The notes below the pieces were generated by a model. It did not search any database, was not told the DNA's origin, and saw only the letters and a program-made list of their open reading frames with translations. Shown here piece after piece: positions 55,028-64,000 of a stretch of 64,000 nt of DNA. Both the position numbers and the translations under genes were made by a program. The DNA is taken from the NCBI GenBank assembly GCA_012931725.1, contig WHSA01001063.1, positions 205,964-269,963 on the forward strand, written 5' to 3'. The first letter of the stretch is position 1. Every line of letters begins with the position of its first letter. Origin of the DNA: Litsea cubeba. Its lineage: Eukaryota; Streptophyta; Magnoliopsida; Laurales; Lauraceae.

Positions 55028-55609
55028 CAAAGCAAAATAGGTGCAAAAGAAGTGGGATATGTGAAGAACCCATGTAACACAAACATATATTGGAATCTTC
55101 AAATAAACCAGTCATTCAACGCTCCTCTTTCCTGGCCCATTTTCTAAGCAGTTTGGACTGTACCTTTAATCAATCCAATCCTTTCACAAACTTTTCCATT
55201 GAATTGGCTTAAGTCAATATTTTACACTATTTCAAACATAATTTAGGACTCTATCAAAATTAAGAATGCACACATTACTTTATTCTGGCCAAACTTGCTT
55301 GAATGTGGACTTATTGTTGGTAAAATGGCTAAGAGCACCATTATTTTGGTCAACTTTAAGCCAAAATAAAGTGGGACCCACTTATCTTTTTAGGTGGGAA
55401 TACATGGAAATGTAATCTACTCCATGAGTAAATCAAGAACATGTATTGAGTTGCTCTAATCCATTAAGGACTGAATGAAAAATTGCCTCCTAAACACCAC
55501 ACATGCACGCCCCACATCGGGCTGGGCTCAAGCCTGGGCTTCATGCGCGAGTCAGGCCTGGTTAAGCCCAATACCCATTTATATTTTTGGAGAAATTTTA
55601 TTTAATAAA
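55028..55609. other. Intergenic, no gene seen
   Basis: No coding region. It may include the start of the copia LTR that follows, whose left end I could not fix. Confidence 0.4.
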
Positions 55610-56100
55610 ATTTCTGTTTTCCAAATGGGGTGTGTCTTTTCGCATATGAAAGGGTGTGTCCATTCATATATGAAAGGGTGTGTCCTTTCGCATATGAAAG
55701 AGTGTGTCCAAAGAGAAGCATCTGTTCAGTGAACAGATGCAACCCCATGAATAGAAATGAAGCAGGCTATAAATATCATCTTGTCCATGCCTTCTTGCTC
55801 ATTCCATTTACTGCAACTGCATTGCATTTGGGTCATTAGTCTGAGTCAAGAGAGAGTTCTACTGCACGATTGGTTCGCCTGTCACATAGTTTGTAGTGCT
55901 GCTACTGTGTGGATCGATCATTGTATCCTGGGAGACAAACGCCATTGAAGCTCGTAAGCACCGTTGTAGGGGCGAGATTTGTCTTAAGGACATAGTGTTA
56001 AACACTAGCCTTGATCAACTTCTTCTATGAGTTTTTCGACTTCATAACTTCAACAACAGTACTCTGTTTCTGCCTTCAAATAGTAAGTGGATTTACGTTT
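55610..56100 (+). repeat. Copia 5' LTR (limits approximate)
   Basis: U3 contains three units of about 27 bp, GTGTGTC(C/T)(A/T)TTC-CATATATGAAAGG-like, at about 55629-55710. These are followed by a 23-bp inverted repeat (55718-55740) and a TATA box GGCTATAAATATC at about 55766-55778. Downstream, GGGAGACAAACGCC...GTAAGCACCG and CTTAAGGACATAGTG resemble the R/U5 of Tork-like copia LTRs. Neither LTR end nor a primer-binding site could be fixed. Confidence 0.6.
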
Positions 56101-56511
56101 TTTTATTACATTCTATAATTCTGCTTAGTTGTTGTTTGCTTCACTATTGTGCAAATCTATTTCCTAAAATACTAGCCTATTTTTGTATGTACTTGGAATA
56201 ACAATCTTAAGACAAATTTACTTTTTTCCTGAGTACACCCTGTTATCAATTTTACTTCAGTATTTATGGTTTTGGTTTCTCTTAGTTTTACTATTGGTTT
56301 CTTCTTCTTCTTCTTCTGAAATTAGTATTGTAAAACTGAGTTTCTCTCATTATTTACAAGTAGCAGAACTTCAATGTGTTATGTAACTTTTCTGTCTGAT
56401 TCAGTATCAAGTAACCAGTTAGTCTGAGTTACTATTTACAGTACTTTTAGTTTAAATTCTGTAGAATACTTTGTGCTGTATTTTAAGTGATTTTTGTTCT
56501 GTTAAACAGAC

Positions 56512-58680
56512 ATGGGTATTGAGAACCACGGGGAAAAACCTGAAAAGTTCAATGGTACTGAGTTCAAGAGATGGCAACAGAAAATGTTGTTCTATCTCAC
56601 TACCTTGAACTTGGCTAGGTTCCTCCATGAAGAAGCTCCTGCTTTGAACGAAGGCAAGACAGACAAGCAAGTAGTTGCTACTGTAGAAGCCTGGAAGCAT
56701 GCTGATTTTCTCTATCGAAGCTATATTCTCAATGGACTAGACAACACATTATATAATGTGTATTGTTCATTGAAGACTGCTAAGAAATTATGGGATTCAC
56801 TTGATAAAAATTACAAGACTGAAGATGCCGGAATGAAGAAATTCATTGTTGACAAAGTCCTTGACTACAAGATGAACGATTCCAAAGCAGTAATCAATTA
56901 AGTTCAGAAACTTCAAGTAATTCTCCATGAAATTCATGCCGATGGAATGTCTCTTAGTGAGTCTTTCCAAGTGGCAGCAATCATTGAAAAATTACCACCA
57001 CTTTGGAAGGACTTTAAGAACTACCTTAAGCATAAGCGAAATAAGATAAAACTTGAAGACCTGATTGTCAGATTGAGAATAGAGAAAGACAATCGTGCAT
57101 CTGAGATAAAAACAGGAAAAACATTCAGAAGCCAAATGTGGTGGAACATAGGCAGAACCCCAAGAAGAGGAAGAACCCTTCCAACGGTCAAAAATAAGGT
57201 CCCAAAGACAACAAGAAGTTCAAAGGGAATTGCTATGTGTGTGACAAACTAGGCCATCGTGCTAAGGACTGTCGCAAGCGCAAGAACCAAGAAAATACAA
57301 GTAAGAAACCAGCGCAGGCCAACATGACAGAAATGAACAATCCCTCCACTGATGTTTCGGACATCAATCTTTCTGTTATGGTCTCAGAAGTCAATCTGGT
57401 TGGCAACACCAGAGAATGGTGGGTGGACATCGGGGCCACTCGACATGTCTGCTCTAACAAAGAGATGTTCTCAACTATCATGCATCAAACGGAGAATAAC
57501 TTTTCATGGGCAACTCTACCTTTTCTAAGGTTGAAGGCCAAGGACATGTGGTATTGAAAATGACTTTCGGAAAGGAACTCACTATCAACAATGTGCTGCA
57601 TGTACCTGATATTCGTAAGAATCTAGTATCATGCTCACTACTGAGTAAGAATGGTTTCAAACTTGTATTTGAGTCGGATAAGTTTGTACTCACTAAGTCT
57701 GAGATGTACGTGGGAAAAGGGTATATGAGCGATGAGCTCTTTAAAATGAATGTAATGACAATTGTACCTAATAAGAAAATTTCTTCTGCTTATATGCTTG
57801 AGTCTTCTAATGTGTGGCATGGTAAATTAGGTCATGTTAACTGTGATACTTTGCGTAGATTAGTTAATATGGAGTGTTTGCCTAAATGCAGTTTTGATTC
57901 AAATATCAAATGTAAAACATGTGTAGAAGCTAAACTTACAGAACTTCTTTTCATTCAATTGAATGAATTTCTGAACCTCTTCAATTAATTCATTCTTATT
58001 TCTGTGACCTAAAGTTTGTTCAAACTAAAGGTGGTAAGAAATATTTTCTTGCATTCATTAATGACTGCAAAAGATATTGTTATGTTTACTTCTTGAGAAA
58101 TAAAGATGAGGCCTTGGAAATGTTCAAACATTACAAGAATGAGGTTGAGAATTAACTTGAGAAGAATATTAAGGTGATAAGAAGCGATAGAGGTGGTGAA
58201 TACGAATCATCTTTTAGTTAATTCTGTTTACAACATGGTATTATACACCAAGCAACTACTCCTTATTCACCTCAGCAAAATGGTGTTGCTGAATGTTAAC
58301 AAGTTCTGGATTACCTCAGAACTTGTGGGGGGATGCTATATTATCCGCAAATTATATTCTCAACCGAATACCTCAAAAGATAACCAATAAAACCCCCTAC
58401 GAACTGTGGAAAGGCAGAATACCTACTTATAAATACTTGAAAGTCTGGGGGTGTTTGGCTAAAGTGGTGGTTCCTACACCTAAAAAGGTTAAAATAGGAC
58501 CAAAAACATTTGATTGTGTATTCATTGGGTATGCTCATAACATATCAATTTCTAATTCATAAATCTGAGATTCCCGATATGCATCCTAACACTATTATAG
58601 AGTCAAGGAATGCATCATTCTTTGAACATGTATTTCCTATTAAACCCTCGTAGAAATCGAATTCTCTTAAAAGAACTCAT
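56512..58680 (+). pseudogene. Copia gag-pol, broken: gag, protease, integrase
   Basis: Gag starts at ATG 56512 (KFNGTEFKRWQQKM, the UBN2 fold start) and meets an in-frame stop at 56899. It resumes to about 57200, with a CCHC knuckle (CYVCDKLGHRAKDC) near 57228-57275 in another frame. The protease region at about 57415 reads WWVDIGATRHVC, where Ile replaces the catalytic-motif Thr of D-T-G. The gag-pre-integrase domain is at 57560-57950 (LHVPDIRKNLVSCSLL, VWHGKLGHVN). Integrase follows to 58320 (FINDCKRYCYVYFLRNK, SDRGGEYES, TTPYSPQQNGVAE) with stops and a short deletion after GVAE, then the C-terminal part (ELWKGRIPTYKYLKVWGC) to about 58560. RT and RNase H are absent because the gypsy LTR at 58702 begins here. 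Non-functional. Confidence 0.9.
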
Positions 58681-59430
58681 GATACTGCTAGTAGCAGTAA
58701 TTGTTGACACCAAAAATGTCACTTTGCCTTTTCAAGATCCAAAGAGCTACATGAAGTCGCAACCTGCCATAAATAGGCAATGCTGCTTCCAAAAATAAAA
58801 TCTTGTCAGAATCAAACAAAAACTGCAAGATTCTTCCAGACAGCCAAAAGAGGAGTACACAAGAAGTTTCGGGCCATTTCAAAATCATTTGGCCTAACTT
58901 CACTTCTCCGACAGCCGAAAAGGAGCCCTCGGTGACAAAAGCTCTCCGGGACCATGATTTCCAAGACAGAGCCTATGGATCATCTTAAAATGACTCCAAT
59001 AGGTTCCCTGTCAAATCTCAAGTCAATCGGACATCGGTTGACCACACATCAAACCGCGACATCTTCATCGCGACAAAAAGCAAGTCTGCAGGTGATAGGA
59101 CCCCAAACGGCTTCGAAACTCAAACAAAAGCCTATGGTTGGTCTTATTTATTGTTCAGGAGGCTTCACACCAAATTTCAGGTCATTCCGACATCGTTTGA
59201 CCCAGTTTCAGCTTCTGACGGGAAATCGGCAACTCTGCGCGACAAAGTCTTCGGCTTTCTCAGGAAATTGGAAACTTTGCAAAATAAAATGCAAGGATTC
59301 TCATCAGGTTTCCTACAAAGAAATCAGGCCAATAAATGGTCAAAATGTCAAGGAAAAGTACAGAAGAAAAAAGAATCAGAAAAAAGCGAAAACGGACGCA
59401 AAACGGGACACGAAAGGGGGAAAGCCCCCC

Positions 59431-59520
59431 CAGGGTCGCAGACCCCTGCGACCCTGGGCCAGGGTCGCCGGCGACCATGGACCCCGGGGTCGCCGGGAAA
59501 GCCCCGGAAACCCCGGTTTT
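59431..59520. repeat. GC-rich palindromic island in the gypsy LTR
   Basis: A hairpin of two 11-bp arms CAGGGTCGCAG/CTGCGACCCTG with a 4-base loop spans 59431-59456. It is followed by the perfect 14-bp palindrome GGTCGCCGGCGACC at 59463-59476 and another GGGGTCGCC at about 59486. The shared word is GGGTCGC. Confidence 0.9.
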
Positions 59521-60675
59521 CGCCGTTTTTTCGCGATTCGAGGAGCCCAGCCCCTGGTACTTTCCAAAATTCATGCTTTTGAGACACCAAGTCCTCTGAC
59601 ATCCGTCCAAAACACGGGTAAATCATCAAGAGTATCGAAGACAGTATTGATCGCCACCCGGTCAACCAAAAAAAGTGTGCTTTCTACCCGACCGATCGAG
59701 AAATCGACAGGACAGATGGCACCGACCCGCTGTTGGCAACAAACACCTGAAATTACATGGTCATCTGATGTCGATCTACATGAAGATCCATCGATGATCA
59801 TCGACAGAAGAATTCCAAAAGACGTGGCACGGCCCGCGACTCTTCAGCTGCTCGGCGACCACTTAATGCGATTAATTGACTAGCTTTATTACAGTCATTA
59901 ATCCATTTCTTTGGACGGCCCAATCAGAAGCAAGCATTCGGGAGTTACAAGTCAAGAGATTCATGGCATTTAACCCATGAAACTCCTCCCATCATGGCGA
60001 TTAAAGGCGATTAAATGCCCTCAATCTCCTCCGGCCAATCAGAAGCCAAGAAAAAGGAGTTACAAAATAAACAATTCAATTTTGTAACTCCTCCCATTAT
60101 GCGGCTTAATGACAATAAAAGCCCATAAACCCACCTAAAAGGCTACCTAAAAGCCTATAAATAGGAGGGTTCTCCAAGAAGAAAAGGACATCAGAGAGCA
60201 TCAGAAAAATCAGAGAAAAAAGCACAAGCACACAGACAGAAATCCAGAGAAAGGAAAAAGAGAGAAAACTCTGCGGAAGTTCTACACCGGCCACCGCAAC
60301 AAGGTGACAAAAGTCCCTTGGGGGGTACCCCCCCCCAAGGTCCTTGCCTTCTCCTCCTGCCTCCAATGGCTTAGATATGGCTTTTCAGCCCGTCTACTCG
60401 GTTTTTTATTGGACATAGGACCTTCCTTTGGTCTTTGTCTTCTAAAAACCCGAGGTTATAGCCAAGCCAAGCGAATCAAATAGCATCCTCTGTTCTCATC
60501 TGCATGGATGATGGCGAAGCCCACATATGGCTTGCGACCGTCAATCTAAACGAGTCCCCCACAATCTCCTGAGAAGTTAGATCCTCCTTTTCTTGCTTTT
60601 CATTGTAGTTTGTATTTTTTTTTAAAAGAGACAAAAATCACAATTCTTGTCTTTCATTATTGATAAGGATTGTAA

Positions 60676-60775
60676 ATCGGCTATAAACGCCAAAATCGGC
60701 TATAAACGCCAAAAATCGGCTATAAACGCCAAAATCGGCTATAAATGCCAAAAAAATCGCCTTTCACGGCAAATC
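60676..60775 (+). repeat. Tandem TATAAA-bearing repeat
   Basis: ATCGGCTATAAACGCCAAA starts at 60676, 60695, 60715 and 60734 (19-20 bp apart; the last reads ATAAATGCC), with a truncated unit ATCGCC at 60756. Each unit carries a TATAAA core. It lies about 500 bp downstream of the main LTR TATA box. Confidence 0.95.
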
Positions 60776-61276
60776 AAGAAAATATTTCTTTTCTTAAATA
60801 TATGTGCAATGGAAAACTTGAAAGAAGTTGATTTCCTTTTTACTTGCGAAGGTTGATCTCCGGATCACCACTTGCAATTCCAAGTAAAAAATAGAAAATC
60901 TGGCACACCCACAAAAAAAGAAATGTTGATGCACGCCCTTGCCCCCCGGTTACGAAAGGGTCGGACCCGACGGACTCCCACGTCCGCCGACCTCGGTAGA
61001 ACCAAGCAGGAGCGCGGTCCATCAAGCTGGCATCACCCGGTGGGACTCGTTTATTTGAGAACACGATGCTAGAAATGAAATATTTGCATATCATATATTT
61101 TGCTCTATGCTTATATTTCTTTTCTCGATTCCTTGGCTACTTTATAATTGGTGGCCTATGTTGAATTCCGCATAATAAAAAAAATGAGATGAGATTTTTT
61201 GTTTGGAAATTTCTAATTCTTTGAATTTATTTCCACTCTTTCTCTTTTCAAAAAAATATAAAAAACAAAAAAATCA

Positions 61277-62395
61277 GATTTCTCAATTTGGATTCAAAAT
61301 TGAGAAACCTTGATCCGTTCCTATCGTTCATCGCGCTTGCAGAAATGTTGAGCCTGTTCGACTAAGGTTTTGGGCCATGGTTTCTCTTCGATGAGTTCAT
61401 TAAAAATCAAAAAAAAAATATATATATATATAAAAAAAAAATTTTAGATTTCTCAATTTGGATTCAAAATTGAGAAACCTTGATCCGTTCCTATCGTTCA
61501 TCGCGCTTGCAGAAATGTTGAGCCTGTTCGACTAAGGTTTTGGGCCATGGTTTCTCTTCGATGAGTTCATTAAAAAATCAAAAAAATATATATATATATA
61601 TAAAAAAAAAAATTTTTAGATTTCTCAATTTGGATTCAAAATTGAGAAACCTTGATCCGTTCCTATCGTTCATCGCGCTTGCAGAAATGTTGAGCCTGTT
61701 CGACTAAGGTTTTGGGCCATGGTTTCTCTTCGATGAATTCATAAAATAAAAATAAAATAAAAAATATAAAAAAAAAGACATAGACCACTAAGGTTAAACC
61801 AACTGTGTTCTTTGATCATGGTTGATTCAAAGAAAAGCCTTGTCCAGAGTGTGGAGACAGCTTGACTGTTCTAGGCAAGGGTCCTCCAAACGGGTTCATT
61901 AAGTAATCCTACCCTTACCTGGGGGCAATTCTATCAATCAAGATTTCATAAGACCGGGTTAGGAGGCCTATGTGTACTCTCTCGTCTTTTAAATAATTTT
62001 TTTTTTCAAAAATAAAATTTTTAAAAATAAAAATTTTAAAATAAAAAATAAAAAATAAAAATTTTTCAAAAAAATCTTCAAAAACTTCAAAAAAAAAAAA
62101 AAAAAACTTCCGTCATTTTGGGTTTAGATTAGAGAAATCTTGGTCTTCTCCTTTCTGAGCACTGGCGCTCGCGGAAATCGCTGAGCCCGTGTTCAGATTG
62201 GAGTGCCTTTTGCTCTCTTTGATAAACCCGATATTGGCCTTTCAAAAAAACTCGTCATTTTTAGATTCAGATCCGAGAAATCATGGTTCATTTCTCTCTG
62301 AGCACTGGCGCTCGCGGAAATCGCTGAGCCCGTGTTCAGATTGGAATACCATCTGCTCTCTTTGATGAATCCAATCTTGACCTTTCAAAACAGAG
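61277..62395 (+). repeat. Leader tandem repeats in two sub-arrays
   Basis: GATTTCTCAATTTGGATTC starts nearly identical units at 61277, 61447 and 61619 (170-172 bp). Two further units at about 62110-62395 share CTGAGCACTGGCGCTCGCGG (62155 and 62298, 143 bp apart). The sub-arrays correspond block by block (GAGAAA-CTTG, GCGCT-GC-GAAAT-G-TGAGCC-GTTC, TCTCTTTGATGA/TCTCTTCGATGA). A low-complexity A-rich stretch (61990-62105) separates them. All lie between the LTR and the first ORF. Confidence 0.9.
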
Positions 62396-62779
62396 AATCT
62401 CATCTCATAGATGCGGTCTCAAAACATTTGTGTCTAGCGGTGCTAGTACGCCCTTTCAGGGTCTACTGTATTGCGACCGGCACATCTGTAACTCCAACTT
62501 TATATTCTTCTTACCTCGAGCAAGCTCTGCTTCTCGATAAGTCGAATTTAAGTTCACAATTGCTTCTAGCAGTCACTGGGATGCCCATTTCGGGCTTACC
62601 ATACCTGCGATTAGAACAATTGTACCCTCTATGGCATTTTGCCTTCCTCATATTGCTTGGGTCATCTATCTCGAGCAATTTGAAAAGACAAAATCATAGA
62701 ACTTCCCATTTATGATCATTATATTCTTGTGATTACTAATGGATGTGGTCTTGTTTCAGAAATTTTCGAAAAACTAACA

Positions 62780-63992
62780 ATGGCAGCTTCACTAACCATT
62801 ACTTTCGACGAAAACAAGCACCAACTTATGCTTCAACAGAAGCAAACCACGCGCACCTACAAGCGCCCCATCAGCTGCCGAAGTGTCAACTCTCTCGGCA
62901 ACTCTGTGAACTCCGAGTCGACCCCGACTCCCGGACTATCGTCTTCGGGACGCTGGGACCATTCCCACTTCCCGAGGAACAAACTGCTCCCTCCAAGAAG
63001 CAGAAACTCGCCTCTCAACGTGTCACTACCATGACACCAAAGGCGAGCACTAGAAGGCCTGAAGCCCGTGGCAGCCCCACGAAGCCTCAACCTACAAACA
63101 ACCAGGTCTACCCCAAGACTTGGTCCCCAAGACCCTCACCAAAACAGAGAAGGTCCCATACATCCACTAAGCCAGCATTCCTGGCCCCACTCAAGGAGAA
63201 CCAGTTCTATCCTCTTGCTTACATGAAAGAGGAGAGACCCATCTCCAACCTGACTTCAAAGTCATCCCAGCATGAGCCGGCTTGTTCTTACGAGCCCAAA
63301 ATCAAGTCATGCATCACAAGGCCTCCACAAGCATCTGCTAAGGCCTACAAATCTGCAGTTCGACCCTTCATATCTACAGGGGCCGAACTTCACAAGTTCA
63401 AAGCTTCGCTGCAACTGGCGAAGGATAGGGTTCGCATCCTGTCCTTGCCCAGCTACAAAGAAGACAGACTCGGCTGCTGCGCCCGAGGGAGCACATCCTT
63501 CATTGTCAAAGCCCAGTCAGAGCTGACCGAAGCTCAAATTGCTCGTCGTATACGCCGCCGCGCGTCGTACCGACAAAAGAGACTACAGAAGCAAAGGACT
63601 CAGCCTCCCACACTTCAAGTCTCTCCTAAATGGGTCGAAAAGAAAGACCCAACCAAGTTGCTGCCGTCCATATGGTTGGAAAAACCAGAAGGCGCCAAAA
63701 ATCAGCAACAAAAATCCATGTCCGACGTCCAATGACCCGCAGCGTCTCAAGGACAAGAAGACATTCAGAAGAATCCCCTGCTCCTTCAAGCAAAGGACAG
63801 CAGAGTGATCCTTCCTCAAGCTCCTCTTCGAAAAGAATGAGCCCCAGCTCAGTCACCAGGACAGTTTCTTCGTTCGAATCACGAAGGATGAATGTCTTGG
63901 CTACAAATTCTGAGCCACCACCCCACAATCCACCTCCAGAAGATGCGATCACCCCGCATCCAGCAGTTGGAACAGGGCCAGCAGAGGATTGA
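62780..63992 (+). CDS. Unrecognised ORF cluster of the gypsy-like element
   Basis: A likely splice acceptor GGTCTTGTTTCAG|AAA ends at about 62760, so the leader may contain an intron. The first ATG after it, 62780, opens an 84-codon frame (MAASLTITFDENKHQLM) that stops at 63032-63034. Its stop overlaps an ATG (ATGA) of a second frame, open from 62743 to 63735, which is basic and Ser/Pro-rich (RRIRRRASYRQKRLQKQR near 63540). A third frame, 63630-63992, is Arg/Ser-rich with DPSSSSSSKRMSP. I recognise no capsid, zinc knuckle, protease or RT. Either one gag-like or accessory protein has been broken by frameshifts, or successive overlapping frames are used. The window ends at 64000. Confidence 0.4.
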
Positions 63993-64000
63993 AACTCTGA

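Larger units (their letters stand above)
58702..60898 (+). repeat. 5' LTR of an unassigned gypsy-like element
   Basis: Begins TGTTGACACCAAAAATGTC immediately after the copia fragment. The TATA box CCTATAAATAGG is at about 60155-60166, followed by an A/G-rich leader. A GC-rich palindromic island lies at 59431-59520 and a TATAAA minisatellite at 60676-60756. TGGCACACCC at 60901-60910 looks like a primer-binding site, so the LTR should end just before it, but no clean CA terminus is visible. The 3' LTR lies beyond the window, so neither identity nor TSD can be tested. Confidence 0.65.

Noticed and set aside
59571..59883. Frames around the GC-rich island of the gypsy LTR, including the 309-codon frame 58954-59883
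   Set aside because: Located in the LTR upstream of its TATA box, low similarity to anything known; likely chance.
62332..62715. 127-codon frame in the gypsy-like leader
   Set aside because: Begins within the leader repeat and ends before the likely splice acceptor; no recognisable domain.

Overview
The window is nuclear DNA of a seed plant, most likely an angiosperm. The evidence is a typical three-exon alpha-expansin gene, GT-AG introns, plant-type Ty1/copia and Ty3/gypsy (Tat-like) LTR retrotransposons, hAT transposons with RICESLEEPER/BED and DUF659-type transposases, a TRIM element and several MITEs. Species cannot be told from the sequence. I recognise only one host gene with confidence, the expansin at 15153-16473. 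Most of the rest is transposable-element DNA, or AT-rich intergenic DNA in which I see no gene.

Layout. 1-2039: 5' part of a minus-strand copia element (gag, primer-binding site, LTR). 2040-3470: copia 3' remnant and an unassigned repeat. 3773-6790: 3 kb solo LTR flanked by GATCA. 8020-8868: Tat-like solo LTR. 8869-15152: intergenic DNA and the expansin promoter. 15153-16473: expansin. 17750-21490: second large solo LTR with a non-autonomous hAT (18312-19524) inside it. 21810-22828: 1 kb TIR element bounded by TTAA. 24012-24515: complete TRIM. 26791-31580: hAT element with a decayed transposase and a perfect 8-bp target-site duplication (TSD). 31925-33490: cluster of small elements. 33965-40510: young non-autonomous Tat-like retrotransposon with nearly identical LTRs, intact gag, deleted pol, two minisatellites and an antisense accessory ORF. 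43422-46868: second Tat-like element whose two 732-bp LTRs lie in INVERTED orientation between perfect 5-bp TSDs. 47880-53098: DUF659-type hAT. 54049-55019: small hAT. About 55610-58680: broken copia element. 58702-64000: 5' half of an unassigned gypsy-like element with a repeat-rich leader and an unrecognised ORF cluster.

How the parts relate. The two Tat-like families at 33965-40510 and 43422-46868 carry homologous accessory proteins. In the second the N-terminal part resembles the 'putative gypsy type transposon' family (Pfam PF04195). The ORF is antisense to gag in the first element and sense to the genuine 3' LTR in the second. Three LTR families share a conserved block of about 40 bp although the rest of their LTRs has diverged. 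At least five, possibly six, otherwise unrelated LTRs each carry a small array of short perfect palindromes, with a different palindromic word in each.

The strongest candidate for something undescribed is the inverted-LTR element. Both of its outer termini are U5 ends and it is flanked by TTATT on both sides, as if a self-primed, snap-back cDNA had been integrated. All calls come from reading the sequence by eye; homology, identity and boundary statements have not been checked by alignment software or database search.
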